5,210 bases of DNA from Acidobacteriota bacterium (GCA_019352125.1 JABBNV010000203.1:1-5210); one strand, 5' to 3'. Positions 1-5,210 are shown, numbered from the stretch's first letter. The notes: generated by a model not told the origin, from the sequence alone. Made by a program: numbers and translations.

Positions 1-921
1 TCGGTTCATAAACGCGTCGCGGCGAATGAGAGTGTTCCGCGACGCTGCAGCACAACGGGGACACAGCTGCCCCTCGCGGCCGTACGCGTTGAGGGACCGT
101 TCAAAATAACCGGAGGCACCGTTGACGTTGACGTACAGGGAATCGAAACTGGTTCCGCCAGCAGCGAGGGCGGCAACCATCACCTCACGGACAGCATCAA
201 CCAGGCGGAGCACGTCCGACCTGCGGAGAGAATCAGTGGCTCTTGCAAAGTGAATCCGTGCGGCCCACAGCGCCTCGTCGGCGTAAATGTTGCCGATCCC
301 CGAAATAAGCGTCTGATCCAAGAGCGCCCGCTTGATACCCGTGCGCCGCGCCCTGAGACGTCGGTAAAAGCCATCCACGGAGAATGCCTGATCCAAGGGA
401 TCGCGCCCAATGTGCGCAGCGTGCTCCGGAATCAGAGGCAGCGCAGTTTGGCCCAGGCCACCGGGCAGGCCATCGCTGGTGGGGATCAGTGGGTCGATGA
501 ACAGGCCACCAAAGATCCGTTGGTCCACAAATCTCAACTGCTCCGGAGCGATGTCAGAGGGCTCAAAGCTGAGCTGAACCTTCAGGTGCTTTTCGGCAAC
601 CCGGGCCGCATCCTGCATGAGCAACTGGCCACTCATGCCAAGGTGCGCCATCAACGCGAACTGTCCCCCGCCGTCGTCCGCCAATGCGCAGTCGCCCGCA
701 GGAATTTGGTTCGCCAAATCCAACGGCATCCAGAGAAACTTCCCGCGCCGCACCACGTCCGAAATAACAGCATTGCGCAAGGTGGCGGAAAAGGACTCAG
801 CACCGGCCACATGTCGGCGGGTAGAACGGGGGTCAAAGACCTCAACATTCGCGATCCGACGGCCCACCACCCAGCGGCTCAGCCCGCGGCGGACTACCTC
901 AACTTCGGGCAGCTCAGGCAT
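1..921 (-). CDS. mutM: Formamidopyrimidine-DNA glycosylase MutM/Fpg, C-terminus cut by window edge
   Basis: Base-excision repair enzyme that removes oxidised purines such as 8-oxoguanine and formamidopyrimidines and nicks the resulting abasic site by beta/delta elimination. The 307 visible codons start with MPELPEVE, which carries the catalytic N-terminal proline (P2) and E3. Other marks are the beta-elimination lysine K61 in RRGKF, HLGMSG (93-98), the DNA-intercalating DQRIFG segment, and the helix-two-turn-helix signature GIGNIYADE from residue 208. Near the end, YGREGQ is followed by CPRC, the first half of the C-terminal zinc finger. The second CxxC and stop lie beyond position 1, so roughly 15-20 residues are missing (inferred from family length). 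A loop at about residues 68-87, between K61 and HLGMSG, is longer than in the E. coli enzyme. The ATG lies 6 nt after the rnc stop with no clear Shine-Dalgarno, so translation is probably coupled to rnc. Confidence 0.96.
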   Translation of the reverse strand, partial: MPELPEVEVVRRGLSRWVVGRRIANVEVFDPRSTRRHVAGAESFSATLRNAVISDVVRRGKFLWMPLDLANQIPAGDCALADDGGGQFALMAHLGMSGQLLMQDAARVAEKHLKVQLSFEPSDIAPEQLRFVDQRIFGGLFIDPLIPTSDGLPGGLGQTALPLIPEHAAHIGRDPLDQAFSVDGFYRRLRARRTGIKRALLDQTLISGIGNIYADEALWAARIHFARATDSLRRSDVLRLVDAVREVMVAALAAGGTSFDSLYVNVNGASGYFERSLNAYGREGQLCPRCAAASRNTLIRRDAFMNR

Positions 922-927
922 GGAGCA

Positions 928-1662
928 CTACGCTGACGTGGCGGCAGGAGTATTAGCGTTGATGGCGTCCGGAGCCAAGTTGAATCGGTCGGAGAGGACC
1001 TTCCACGCGTCCGCGGCGGCCTCCTGCTCGGCTTCCTTCTTGGAATGGCCTGCGCCGGTGCCGTACGCCTCGCCGCCAATGATCAACGTTGCGGCGAAAA
1101 TGCGTGCGTGATCCGGCCCAGAGCCCACCACGTCATAATAGGCGGCACCTAGATGCCTGCTAGCAGCAATTTCCTGGATGTTGGTTTTCCAGTCAGTTCC
1201 GGCGCCCAGAGCGGCCGCATCGGCCAACAGCGGTCCAATGAGACGCATCACCAGGTCCCGGGCCACGTCGATCCCGTTGCAAATATAGGTTGCACCAATG
1301 AGCGCTTCCATAGTGTCGGCAAGGATGGAGGACTTGTTTTTTCCGCCGGTGAGGCGCTCCCCTTGGCCCAGGAAAATAAACTCACCAATGTTCAATGAAC
1401 GGGCGACGCCGGCCAGGGCTCGCGTGGAAACCACGGCGGAGCGACGCTTGGCAAGATCCCCTTCGGGAAGGTCCGGATTGTCGCGATACAACGCGTCCGT
1501 AATTGAATACCCCAAAATGGAGTCACCCAGAAACTCCAGGCGCTCATTGGTAGGTACCCCGCCATTCTCGTACGCATACGAGCGATGTGTCAGGGCAAGA
1601 CGAAGCGTCTCGGTGTCGATATCGACACCGAGACGCTTCAATAATTCGTCTGCGGCAGGCAC
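928..1662 (-). CDS. rnc: Ribonuclease III
   Basis: Double-strand-specific endoribonuclease acting on rRNA precursors, structured mRNAs and antisense duplexes. The protein has 244 residues, a normal family length. The N-terminal endonuclease domain carries the signature NERLEFLGDS (39-48) with metal-binding E43 and D47. The second acidic pair is D116 and E119 in ADTMEALIG. A double-stranded-RNA-binding domain covers about 157-223 (DWKTNIQE at its start, GHSKKEAEQEAA near its end). The tail from about 230 is Ala/Asn/Thr-rich and probably disordered. The start is GTG; AAGGA at 1668-1672 lies 5 nt upstream and overlaps the rpmF stop codon, which supports this start and coupling to rpmF. It is followed by mutM after 6 nt. 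The first 21 codons contain a perfect 38-bp palindrome, annotated separately, which may make the transcript a substrate of its own product. Confidence 0.97.
   Translation of the reverse strand: MPAADELLKRLGVDIDTETLRLALTHRSYAYENGGVPTNERLEFLGDSILGYSITDALYRDNPDLPEGDLAKRRSAVVSTRALAGVARSLNIGEFIFLGQGERLTGGKNKSSILADTMEALIGATYICNGIDVARDLVMRLIGPLLADAAALGAGTDWKTNIQEIAASRHLGAAYYDVVGSGPDHARIFAATLIIGGEAYGTGAGHSKKEAEQEAAADAWKVLSDRFNLAPDAINANTPAATSA
1602..1639. repeat. Perfect 38-bp palindrome inside the 5' end of rnc
   Basis: The left arm 1602-1620 reads GAAGCGTCTCGGTGTCGAT, and 1621-1639 is its exact reverse complement, with no spacer and no mismatch. In the rnc message it begins at nucleotide +24 and covers codons 8 to 21. 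Its centre falls exactly between codons 14 and 15, so codons pair as reverse complements (K9 AAG with L20 CTT, R10 with T19, L11 with E18, G12 with T17, V13 with D16, D14 with I15). As RNA it can fold into about 17 base pairs closed by an AUAU loop. There is no U-tract after it, so it is not an intrinsic terminator. A role as an RNase III site is inferred. Confidence 0.95.
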
Positions 1663-1680
1663 TGACGTCCTTAGACGTCA
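1663..1680 (-). promoter_or_regulatory. Hairpin holding the rpmF stop codon and the rnc ribosome binding site
   Basis: In the mRNA the sequence is TGACGTC, loop TAAG, GACGTCA, directly followed by the GTG start of rnc. The 7-bp arms are perfect. The loop contains the UAA stop of rpmF. The rnc Shine-Dalgarno AAGGA (1668-1672) is split between the loop and the 3' arm. A ribosome finishing rpmF would occupy the 5' arm and release the binding site, so this arrangement fits translational coupling of rnc to rpmF. The inverted repeat is seen directly; the mechanism is inferred. Confidence 0.7.
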
Positions 1681-1874
1681 GCGACCTTGCGGCCCTTGTA
1701 CTCCAAGTACAAGGCGGTACCGGCTGAGTCGGTAACAACCTTGGCCTGGTGCGGCAGGCTGTAGCTTACGCGGCCGTTTTCGATCGTCTTGACCAGGTTG
1801 GGCGCGGTGGCCTTCCACTGGGCGCGGCGGGCACGCGTATTGGCACGGGACATTTTCCGCTTGGGAACAGCCAC
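1671..1874 (-). CDS. rpmF: 50S ribosomal protein L32 (bL32)
   Basis: Small basic protein of the large ribosomal subunit, 67 residues. The N-terminus AVPKRKMSRANTRARR is the conserved L32 start, rich in Lys and Arg for contact with 23S rRNA. The C-terminal half ends in YLEYKGRKVADV. There are no cysteines, so this is the zinc-free (C-) form, as is usual in Actinobacteria. Translation starts at GTG; the next in-frame Met (M8) would remove the conserved AVPKRK segment. A purine-rich stretch AGAGAAAAGAG (1881-1891) lies 6 nt upstream as a Shine-Dalgarno candidate. The gene sits between the DUF177 gene (58-bp gap) and rnc (8-bp gap). The YceD/DUF177-rpmF pairing is widely conserved in bacteria. 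Confidence 0.96.
   Translation of the reverse strand: MAVPKRKMSRANTRARRAQWKATAPNLVKTIENGRVSYSLPHQAKVVTDSAGTALYLEYKGRKVADV
1694..1714. repeat. Perfect 9-bp stem-loop near the 3' end of rpmF
   Basis: CCTTGTACT (1694-1702) and AGTACAAGG (1706-1714) are exact reverse complements separated by 3 nt. In the rpmF message this falls on the codons for L-Y-L-E-Y-K, about 20 nt before the stop codon. It is the first of three perfect inverted repeats read in the transcript between here and codon 21 of rnc. The LEYKG segment is familiar in actinobacterial L32, so part of the symmetry may follow from the protein sequence. Confidence 0.8.
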
Positions 1875-1932
1875 GGCTGACTCTTTTCTCTCGTTGGGCT
1901 CCGGGGTTACCAGAACCTGCTTTTAGCTTGGT

Positions 1933-2502
1933 CTAACTGTCTTTGCCGGTTGAGTCTTGCAGTTTTGCAAGGGCTGCCCAGCGAGGGTCTAGGACCTCGT
2001 GGTGGTGCCCCGGCTCATCTGCAAGGTGCACTCCGCATTCGGAACACAATCCCTGGCAGTCTTCCCGGCACACCGGCTGGAATGGCAGTGCAGTTAGCAC
2101 CACATCCCGCAACACCGGTTCAAGATCGATCAGATCGTGCTCAATCCAACGCTGCTCTACTTCTTCATCCTCTTCTACAACGACGCTGCCCTTGGGCGGC
2201 TCCTCGTAAAAGAAAAGCTCTTGCACATCAACTTCGAAGTCCTGCTCAAGGGGGTCCAGGCAGCGAGAACATTCACCATTTACCTTGGTGAACACGGTTC
2301 CCGATACCAAAATCCCTTCATGCACGGCCTCGAGACGCACATCCAGCTCCATAGTGGAACCTTCTCTGACGCCGATGAGGGGCACACCAAAATCCTTCGG
2401 TGCTGGTACATCTTCTTGCAGGAGGCGGCTACTGCCCGGGCTTCGAGAAAGATCCTTGACCGAAATAGTCAGGGGCGAAGCCGCGCTGATAGTGCCACCC
2501 AT
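1933..2502 (-). CDS. DUF177 (YceD-family) metal-binding-like protein upstream of rpmF
   Basis: The protein has 189 residues and belongs to the DUF177/YceD family usually encoded next to rpmF. In E. coli YceD and in plant relatives the family is linked to 23S rRNA accumulation and large-subunit assembly; the exact activity here is not known. The N-terminal half contains the family-like segment LDVRLEAVHEGILVSGTV (about 53-70). Six cysteines are visible in two groups: C78 and C81 in GECSRCLDPL, and C145, C149, C153, C156 in CREDCQGLCSECG, which look like a zinc site. Residues 100-121 are strongly acidic. The C-terminus has HHH followed by LDPRWAALAKL. It is probably the first gene of the operon. 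The ATG chosen is the first in frame, but the good Shine-Dalgarno lies 20 nt upstream and better fits an ATT codon at 2515-2517, which would add five residues. Confidence 0.92.
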   Translation of the reverse strand: MGGTISAASPLTISVKDLSRSPGSSRLLQEDVPAPKDFGVPLIGVREGSTMELDVRLEAVHEGILVSGTVFTKVNGECSRCLDPLEQDFEVDVQELFFYEEPPKGSVVVEEDEEVEQRWIEHDLIDLEPVLRDVVLTALPFQPVCREDCQGLCSECGVHLADEPGHHHEVLDPRWAALAKLQDSTGKDS

Positions 2503-2522
2503 ATTGCTCGCGCTAATGAGAA

Positions 2523-2527
2523 CTCCT
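2523..2527 (-). promoter_or_regulatory. Shine-Dalgarno AGGAG ahead of the DUF177 gene
   Basis: AGGAG on the minus strand lies 20 nt before the ATG at 2502 but only 5 nt before an in-frame ATT (2515-2517). There is no stop between them. The motif therefore either serves a rare AUU start or is poorly placed for the annotated ATG. Confidence 0.5.
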
Positions 2528-2547
2528 GTAGAACATGTGACCGACGT

Positions 2548-2580
2548 ATTATCTTAGCCCGAAACGGCGTCCAATCCCAA
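2548..2580 (-). promoter_or_regulatory. Candidate promoter for the DUF177-rpmF-rnc-mutM operon
   Basis: On the minus strand a -35-like TTGGGA (2575-2580) is followed after 18 bp by TAAGAT (2551-2556), overlapped by GATAAT (2548-2553); TTGGAC (2569-2574) is an alternative -35. The A+T-rich -10 stands out in a GC-rich neighbourhood. It would start transcription near 2541, leaving a leader of about 40 nt before the ATG. This is a pattern match only. Confidence 0.5.
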
Positions 2581-2597
2581 ACTGGCTACCACGTCCA

Positions 2598-2621
2598 CCA
2601 GAGAGCCCGGGGCTCTGCTGG
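2598..2621 (-). terminator. Hairpin after coaD, probable U-tract-less terminator
   Basis: The sequence holds AGAGCC, a CGG loop and GGCTCT, extended by an outer CCAG/CTGG pair with a single bulged G at 2617. This gives a stem of about 10 bp, 35 bp past the coaD stop and before the promoter candidate of the next operon. No run of T follows on the minus strand, so it would be an atypical (I-shaped) terminator of the kind proposed for GC-rich bacteria. Confidence 0.5.
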
Positions 2622-2655
2622 CCACCAAATATTCTACTGGGCGAAAGGCCTTTTC

Positions 2656-3135
2656 TCAGGCCGACTCGCGGGCCTGCAACTTTTTTAGTACTGAGCCCGG
2701 CACGTAACGTGAGACGTCCCCACCCAAATCAAATACTTCCTTGATCATGGTCGAGGAAAGGTGGATGTAGCTGGCCTCCCCCGGGACGAACACGGTTTCC
2801 ACGCCGGTCAGTTGACGGTTCATAGTGGCCATGGGCAGTTCGTAATCAAAATCTGAGGATGAGCGCAGGCCTTTGACAATGGCGGAGGCTCCCCGGTTGT
2901 GGCAATATTCCGCCAGCAGGCCCTGCCCCATCGGTTCAACCACAATGCCGCGCAGAGCAGAGAAACTGTGTCGCGCCATTTCAAGACGCTCCTCGAGGGA
3001 GAATCTGTACGACTTGGAATAGTTGGTGGACACGGCAACAATGACTTCATCAAACAAGGATGAAGCCCTAGCAATGACCTCAAGGTGGCCATTGTGTATA
3101 GGGTCGAAGGAACCGGGGCAAACCGCGCGCTGCAT
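2656..3135 (-). CDS. coaD: Phosphopantetheine adenylyltransferase (PPAT)
   Basis: Catalyses transfer of AMP from ATP to 4'-phosphopantetheine, giving dephospho-CoA, the penultimate step of coenzyme A synthesis in the cytoplasm. The 159 residues match the family length. The nucleotidyltransferase signature PGSFDPIHNGH (7-17) contains the HxGH motif (H14, H17). K41 lies in NYSKSYRF. R91 in VKGLR and the segment SSSDFDYE (92-99) form the substrate pocket. LSSTMIKE (126-133) is the C-terminal ATP-binding (ISSTxxKE-type) motif. The ATG at 3135 has no Shine-Dalgarno, but a -10-like TAGATT ends 6 nt before it, so the transcript may be leaderless. In many actinobacteria rsmD or recG lies upstream; here the upstream gene is a divergent dehydrogenase. 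Confidence 0.97.
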   Translation of the reverse strand: MQRAVCPGSFDPIHNGHLEVIARASSLFDEVIVAVSTNYSKSYRFSLEERLEMARHSFSALRGIVVEPMGQGLLAEYCHNRGASAIVKGLRSSSDFDYELPMATMNRQLTGVETVFVPGEASYIHLSSTMIKEVFDLGGDVSRYVPGSVLKKLQARESA

Positions 3136-3141
3136 ACGGTG

Positions 3142-3147
3142 AATCTA
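3142..3147 (-). promoter_or_regulatory. Candidate -10 element for leaderless coaD transcript
   Basis: TAGATT on the minus strand fits TANNNT and is followed by 6 nt and then the coaD ATG. No convincing -35 was found. The same bases overlap TCTAAT (3144-3149) on the plus strand, a possible -10 for the divergent dehydrogenase gene, although that one also lacks a clear -35. Confidence 0.35.
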
Positions 3148-3162
3148 ATGCATGGACTCTTC

Positions 3163-3168
3163 GAAAGG
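3163..3168 (+). promoter_or_regulatory. Shine-Dalgarno for the dehydrogenase gene
   Basis: GAAAGG lies 8 nt before the ATG at 3177 and supports that start. It sits in the 41-bp divergent region between coaD and the dehydrogenase gene. Confidence 0.65.
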
Positions 3169-3176
3169 TAAATACA

Positions 3177-4073
3177 ATGAAGAATTTCTCTTTGGCTGGA
3201 GCCGTCGCGCTGATTACGGGCGCCGGAATGGGTATGGGCCGGCTGTACGCACTGCGGGCGGCGTCCGAAGGTGCAAGGGCCGTCATCCTCTGGGACATCA
3301 ATGAAAGCACACTGGGTGAAGTGGCCGCGGAAGTCAGGGCCCTCGGCGCCCAGGCAGTCACAGCAGTTGTTAACGTGGCAGACCCGGATCAGGTCATAGC
3401 AGCTGCCAGCGCGGCTGAGACTGAGTTCGGAGCAGTCGACCTGCTGGTCAACAATGCTGGGATTGTGCGCGGTGGCCCCTTCTGGGCTCATGATCCGCAG
3501 CGGGACATCGCCAGCACCATGAACATTAATGCGCTGGCGCCGATGTACGTGACGCGCGCATTGCTGCCCGCGATGATGGCTGATTCCACCAAGGAACGGC
3601 GCATTCTCAACATCGCTTCGGCGGCTGGGACGTTGTCCAACCCCAATATGAGCGTTTACGCCGCCTCCAAGTGGGCCGTCATTGGCTGGAGCGATTCCTT
3701 GCGATTGGAACTCAAGCACCAGGGTCACGCCAATATTGCTGTGACCACGTTCTGCCCAAGTTACGTGAGTACGGGAATGTTCGACGGCGTCAAAGCCCCG
3801 TTGCTGACACCGCTTCTTACCCCGGAGGTAGCTGTGAACAGGGCATGGCGTGCCATGCTGGCCGGCCAACCCCAACGCCTCACACCGTGGCCCGCGGGGC
3901 TAGCCAAGGGCCTGCGCGGCGTTCTGCCAACCAACGCCTGGGACTTCATTGCTGGCAACATCTTCAAGGTGTACTCCTCCATGGACGAGTTCAGAGGCCG
4001 GGGAACGTCCATTGCCGCGAACTCCAGCGCGGCCCCCGCCAAGGCCGGCGCAAACTCGGGCGCGGCCAAATGA
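3177..4073 (+). CDS. Classical short-chain dehydrogenase/reductase (SDR)
   Basis: NAD(P)-dependent oxidoreductase with a Rossmann fold, 298 residues. The cofactor loop is TGAGMGMG (14-21), of TGxxxGxG type. D40 at the end of the second beta strand suggests a preference for NAD over NADP. NNAG is at 92-95. The catalytic tetrad can be assigned as N118, S148, Y161 and K165 (YAASK). PSYVSTGM follows at the usual place after the active site. The C-terminal part (LPTNAWDFIAGNIFKVYSSMDEFRGR) recalls the retinol dehydrogenase 10/SDR16C-like group, which suggests a lipid or otherwise hydrophobic alcohol/ketone substrate; the substrate cannot be read from the sequence. The last 20 residues are Ala/Ser/Lys-rich and probably disordered. 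The stop overlaps the start of the aminotransferase gene (ATGA), so the two are translationally coupled. Confidence 0.93.
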   Translation: MKNFSLAGAVALITGAGMGMGRLYALRAASEGARAVILWDINESTLGEVAAEVRALGAQAVTAVVNVADPDQVIAAASAAETEFGAVDLLVNNAGIVRGGPFWAHDPQRDIASTMNINALAPMYVTRALLPAMMADSTKERRILNIASAAGTLSNPNMSVYAASKWAVIGWSDSLRLELKHQGHANIAVTTFCPSYVSTGMFDGVKAPLLTPLLTPEVAVNRAWRAMLAGQPQRLTPWPAGLAKGLRGVLPTNAWDFIAGNIFKVYSSMDEFRGRGTSIAANSSAAPAKAGANSGAAK

Positions 4074-5210
4074 CACCTGCCACACCGTGGCAACGCACCG
4101 CCGTCGGCGCCAATTTGCTTGGCCCTGACGGCGCCCTTGGGGTGACGATTTTTGAGGAAATTACTGCCTTGGCTGGAGCCACCGGAGCCATCAACCTGGG
4201 CCAAGGCTTTCCGGACGAGGACGGGCCCGCTGTCATCACGGAGGCGGCGCGCGAAGCTATTGCTCAAGGTGCTAATCAGTATGCTCCGGGTGCCGGGCTG
4301 GCCGTGCTGCGCGAAGCAATCTCAGCACATCAGCGGCGGTTCTATGGTCTGTCCGTGGATCCGGCGACTCAGGTGACGGTCACTACAGGCGCCACGGAAG
4401 CCATAGCGAGTGCCCTGCTGGCCTTCTGCGGCCCCGATGATGAAGTACTGACCTTTGAGCCGTTTTACGATTCGTACGGAGCCATCATTGGGCTCACTGG
4501 CGCCAGACATGTCACGGTGGCATTGCATGCGCCGAACTTCCAACCGGATATGGCAGAGCTTGAGGCAGCGTTCTCTTCGCGCACCAAGGTGGTGCTGATC
4601 AATAATCCGCACAACCCCACGGGAGCAATGTTTTCAGCAGAGACGTTGCAACGCGTGGTGGAACTAGCGGCGCGGTACAACGCCACCATCGTCACCGATG
4701 AGGTCTATGAGCACCTCACTTTTGGGGACCGTCATATTCCCATCGCTACCCTCCCCGGCGCATGGGAGCGCACGCTGACCATTTCTTCAGCGGGAAAGAC
4801 CTTCTCGCTAACAGGGTGGAAGATCGGTTGGCTGAGCGGTCCGGAAAAACTAGTAGCTGCGGCTCGGACAGTCAAACAGTTCCTGACCTATTCCTCGGGC
4901 TCCCCATTCCAGGCTGCCATCGCTCTGGGGTTGGGGTTGGATGATGAGTACTATGCGGGCATTGCGGCAACCCTGCAAGCCAAACGGGATCTCCTCTCCA
5001 CTGGTCTCCAGGCGGCCGGGCTGAGGGTCCTTCCCTCCGCTGGGACCTACTTCATCACTACCGATACGTCCGCACTAGGAATCACTGATGCCACTGCCCT
5101 TGCCAGGCGGCTCCCCGAGTTGGCGGGCGTGGCCGCCATTCCCGTGGGAGTGTTTTGTCAGCCGGGCCATGAGGGGCCATATAAGTCACTCCTCAGGTTT
5201 GCGTTCTGTA
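4070..5210 (+). CDS. Class I/II PLP-dependent aminotransferase, C-terminus cut by window edge
   Basis: The reading frame stays open for 380 codons to the window edge. The fold-type I aminotransferase marks are all present: NLGQGFPD (42-49), NNPHNPTG (178-185) with N182, DEVYEHL from D210 (D210 and Y213 contact PLP), and SSAGKTFSLTGWKIGW, where K243 should form the Schiff base with PLP. R376 in LLRFAFC is the likely substrate-carboxylate arginine. Only about 10-20 residues appear to be missing. By wording it is closest to the group containing kynurenine/glutamine/methionine aminotransferases and the mycobacterial protein annotated as N-succinyldiaminopimelate aminotransferase (DapC, Rv0858c); the substrate is therefore left open. 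The start ATG overlaps the SDR stop by 4 bp (ATGA) with no own Shine-Dalgarno. Confidence 0.94.
   Translation, partial: MTPATPWQRTAVGANLLGPDGALGVTIFEEITALAGATGAINLGQGFPDEDGPAVITEAAREAIAQGANQYAPGAGLAVLREAISAHQRRFYGLSVDPATQVTVTTGATEAIASALLAFCGPDDEVLTFEPFYDSYGAIIGLTGARHVTVALHAPNFQPDMAELEAAFSSRTKVVLINNPHNPTGAMFSAETLQRVVELAARYNATIVTDEVYEHLTFGDRHIPIATLPGAWERTLTISSAGKTFSLTGWKIGWLSGPEKLVAAARTVKQFLTYSSGSPFQAAIALGLGLDDEYYAGIAATLQAKRDLLSTGLQAAGLRVLPSAGTYFITTDTSALGITDATALARRLPELAGVAAIPVGVFCQPGHEGPYKSLLRFAFC

Noticed and set aside
121..132. Tandem GTTGAC repeat
   Set aside because: It encodes the V-N-V-N segment typical of MutM (YVNVNG), so protein sequence explains it.
250..936. A 228-codon plus-strand open frame across mutM
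   Set aside because: It is antisense to a mutM frame with all family motifs; long antisense frames are common in GC-rich coding DNA.
1602..1639. The rnc palindrome as an assembly fold-back artefact or mobile-element end
   Set aside because: The rnc frame runs through it with the expected family sequence (KRLG...ETLRLALTHRSY), and there are no transposase, target duplication or flanking repeats.
1905..1917. GGTT-5 nt-AACC dyad between the DUF177 gene and rpmF
   Set aside because: The 4-bp arms are too short to support a structure or operator.
2513..2536. A 7-codon ATG reading frame (MFYRSSH) in the leader of the DUF177 gene
   Set aside because: It has no Shine-Dalgarno and no run of regulatory codons, so there is no support for a leader peptide.
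3843..3858. Inverted repeat GCATGGC-GT-GCCATGC in the dehydrogenase gene
   Set aside because: Its 7-bp arms are of a length expected by chance in a window this size, and it lies mid-gene with no regulatory context.
2820..3875. A 351-codon minus-strand open frame overlapping coaD and the dehydrogenase gene
   Set aside because: It lies antisense to the well-supported SDR gene and in another frame of coaD; its translation has no recognisable domain and it explains nothing the two real genes do not.
4497..4506. 10-bp palindrome CTGGCGCCAG in the aminotransferase gene
   Set aside because: It is short, within coding sequence, and of a kind common by chance in GC-rich DNA.

Overview
The window looks like a chromosomal core-gene region of a high-GC actinobacterium, most likely a member of the Micrococcaceae (Arthrobacter and relatives). 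The basis is the gene order coaD - DUF177 - rpmF - rnc - mutM, the cysteine-free actinobacterial type of ribosomal protein L32, the frequent GTG starts and the protein wording. The genus is inferred from memory of related proteins, not from a search.

Layout. Positions 1-3135 carry a minus-strand housekeeping series, read right to left: coaD (coenzyme A synthesis), then a 153-bp gap with a hairpin terminator candidate and a promoter candidate, then a compact set of four genes. These are a zinc-ribbon-like DUF177/YceD protein, rpmF (ribosomal protein L32), rnc (RNase III) and mutM (formamidopyrimidine-DNA glycosylase, cut by the left edge of the window). Positions 3177-5210 carry a divergent plus-strand pair: a classical short-chain dehydrogenase and a class I/II PLP aminotransferase. 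They overlap by ATGA, and the second is cut by the right edge.

How the genes work together. The DUF177-rpmF-rnc-mutM set joins ribosome production, RNA processing and DNA repair in one likely transcript. The spacings are 58 bp (DUF177 to rpmF), 8 bp (rpmF to rnc) and 6 bp (rnc to mutM), so the last three genes are probably translationally coupled. The plus-strand pair has no recognised link to this operon beyond sharing a 41-bp divergent intergenic region with coaD.

Most interesting signal. The rpmF-rnc junction holds three perfect inverted repeats within 113 bp (1602-1714). One is a 38-bp palindrome with no mismatch and no spacer, lying inside the first 21 codons of rnc. One is a 7-bp hairpin that contains the rpmF stop codon and the rnc Shine-Dalgarno. 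One is a 9-bp hairpin at the end of rpmF. In the mRNA these form an array of double-stranded RNA exactly around the start of the gene for the double-strand-specific RNase III, which suggests autoregulation by cleavage of its own message. No mobile element, CRISPR, tRNA or rRNA was seen.
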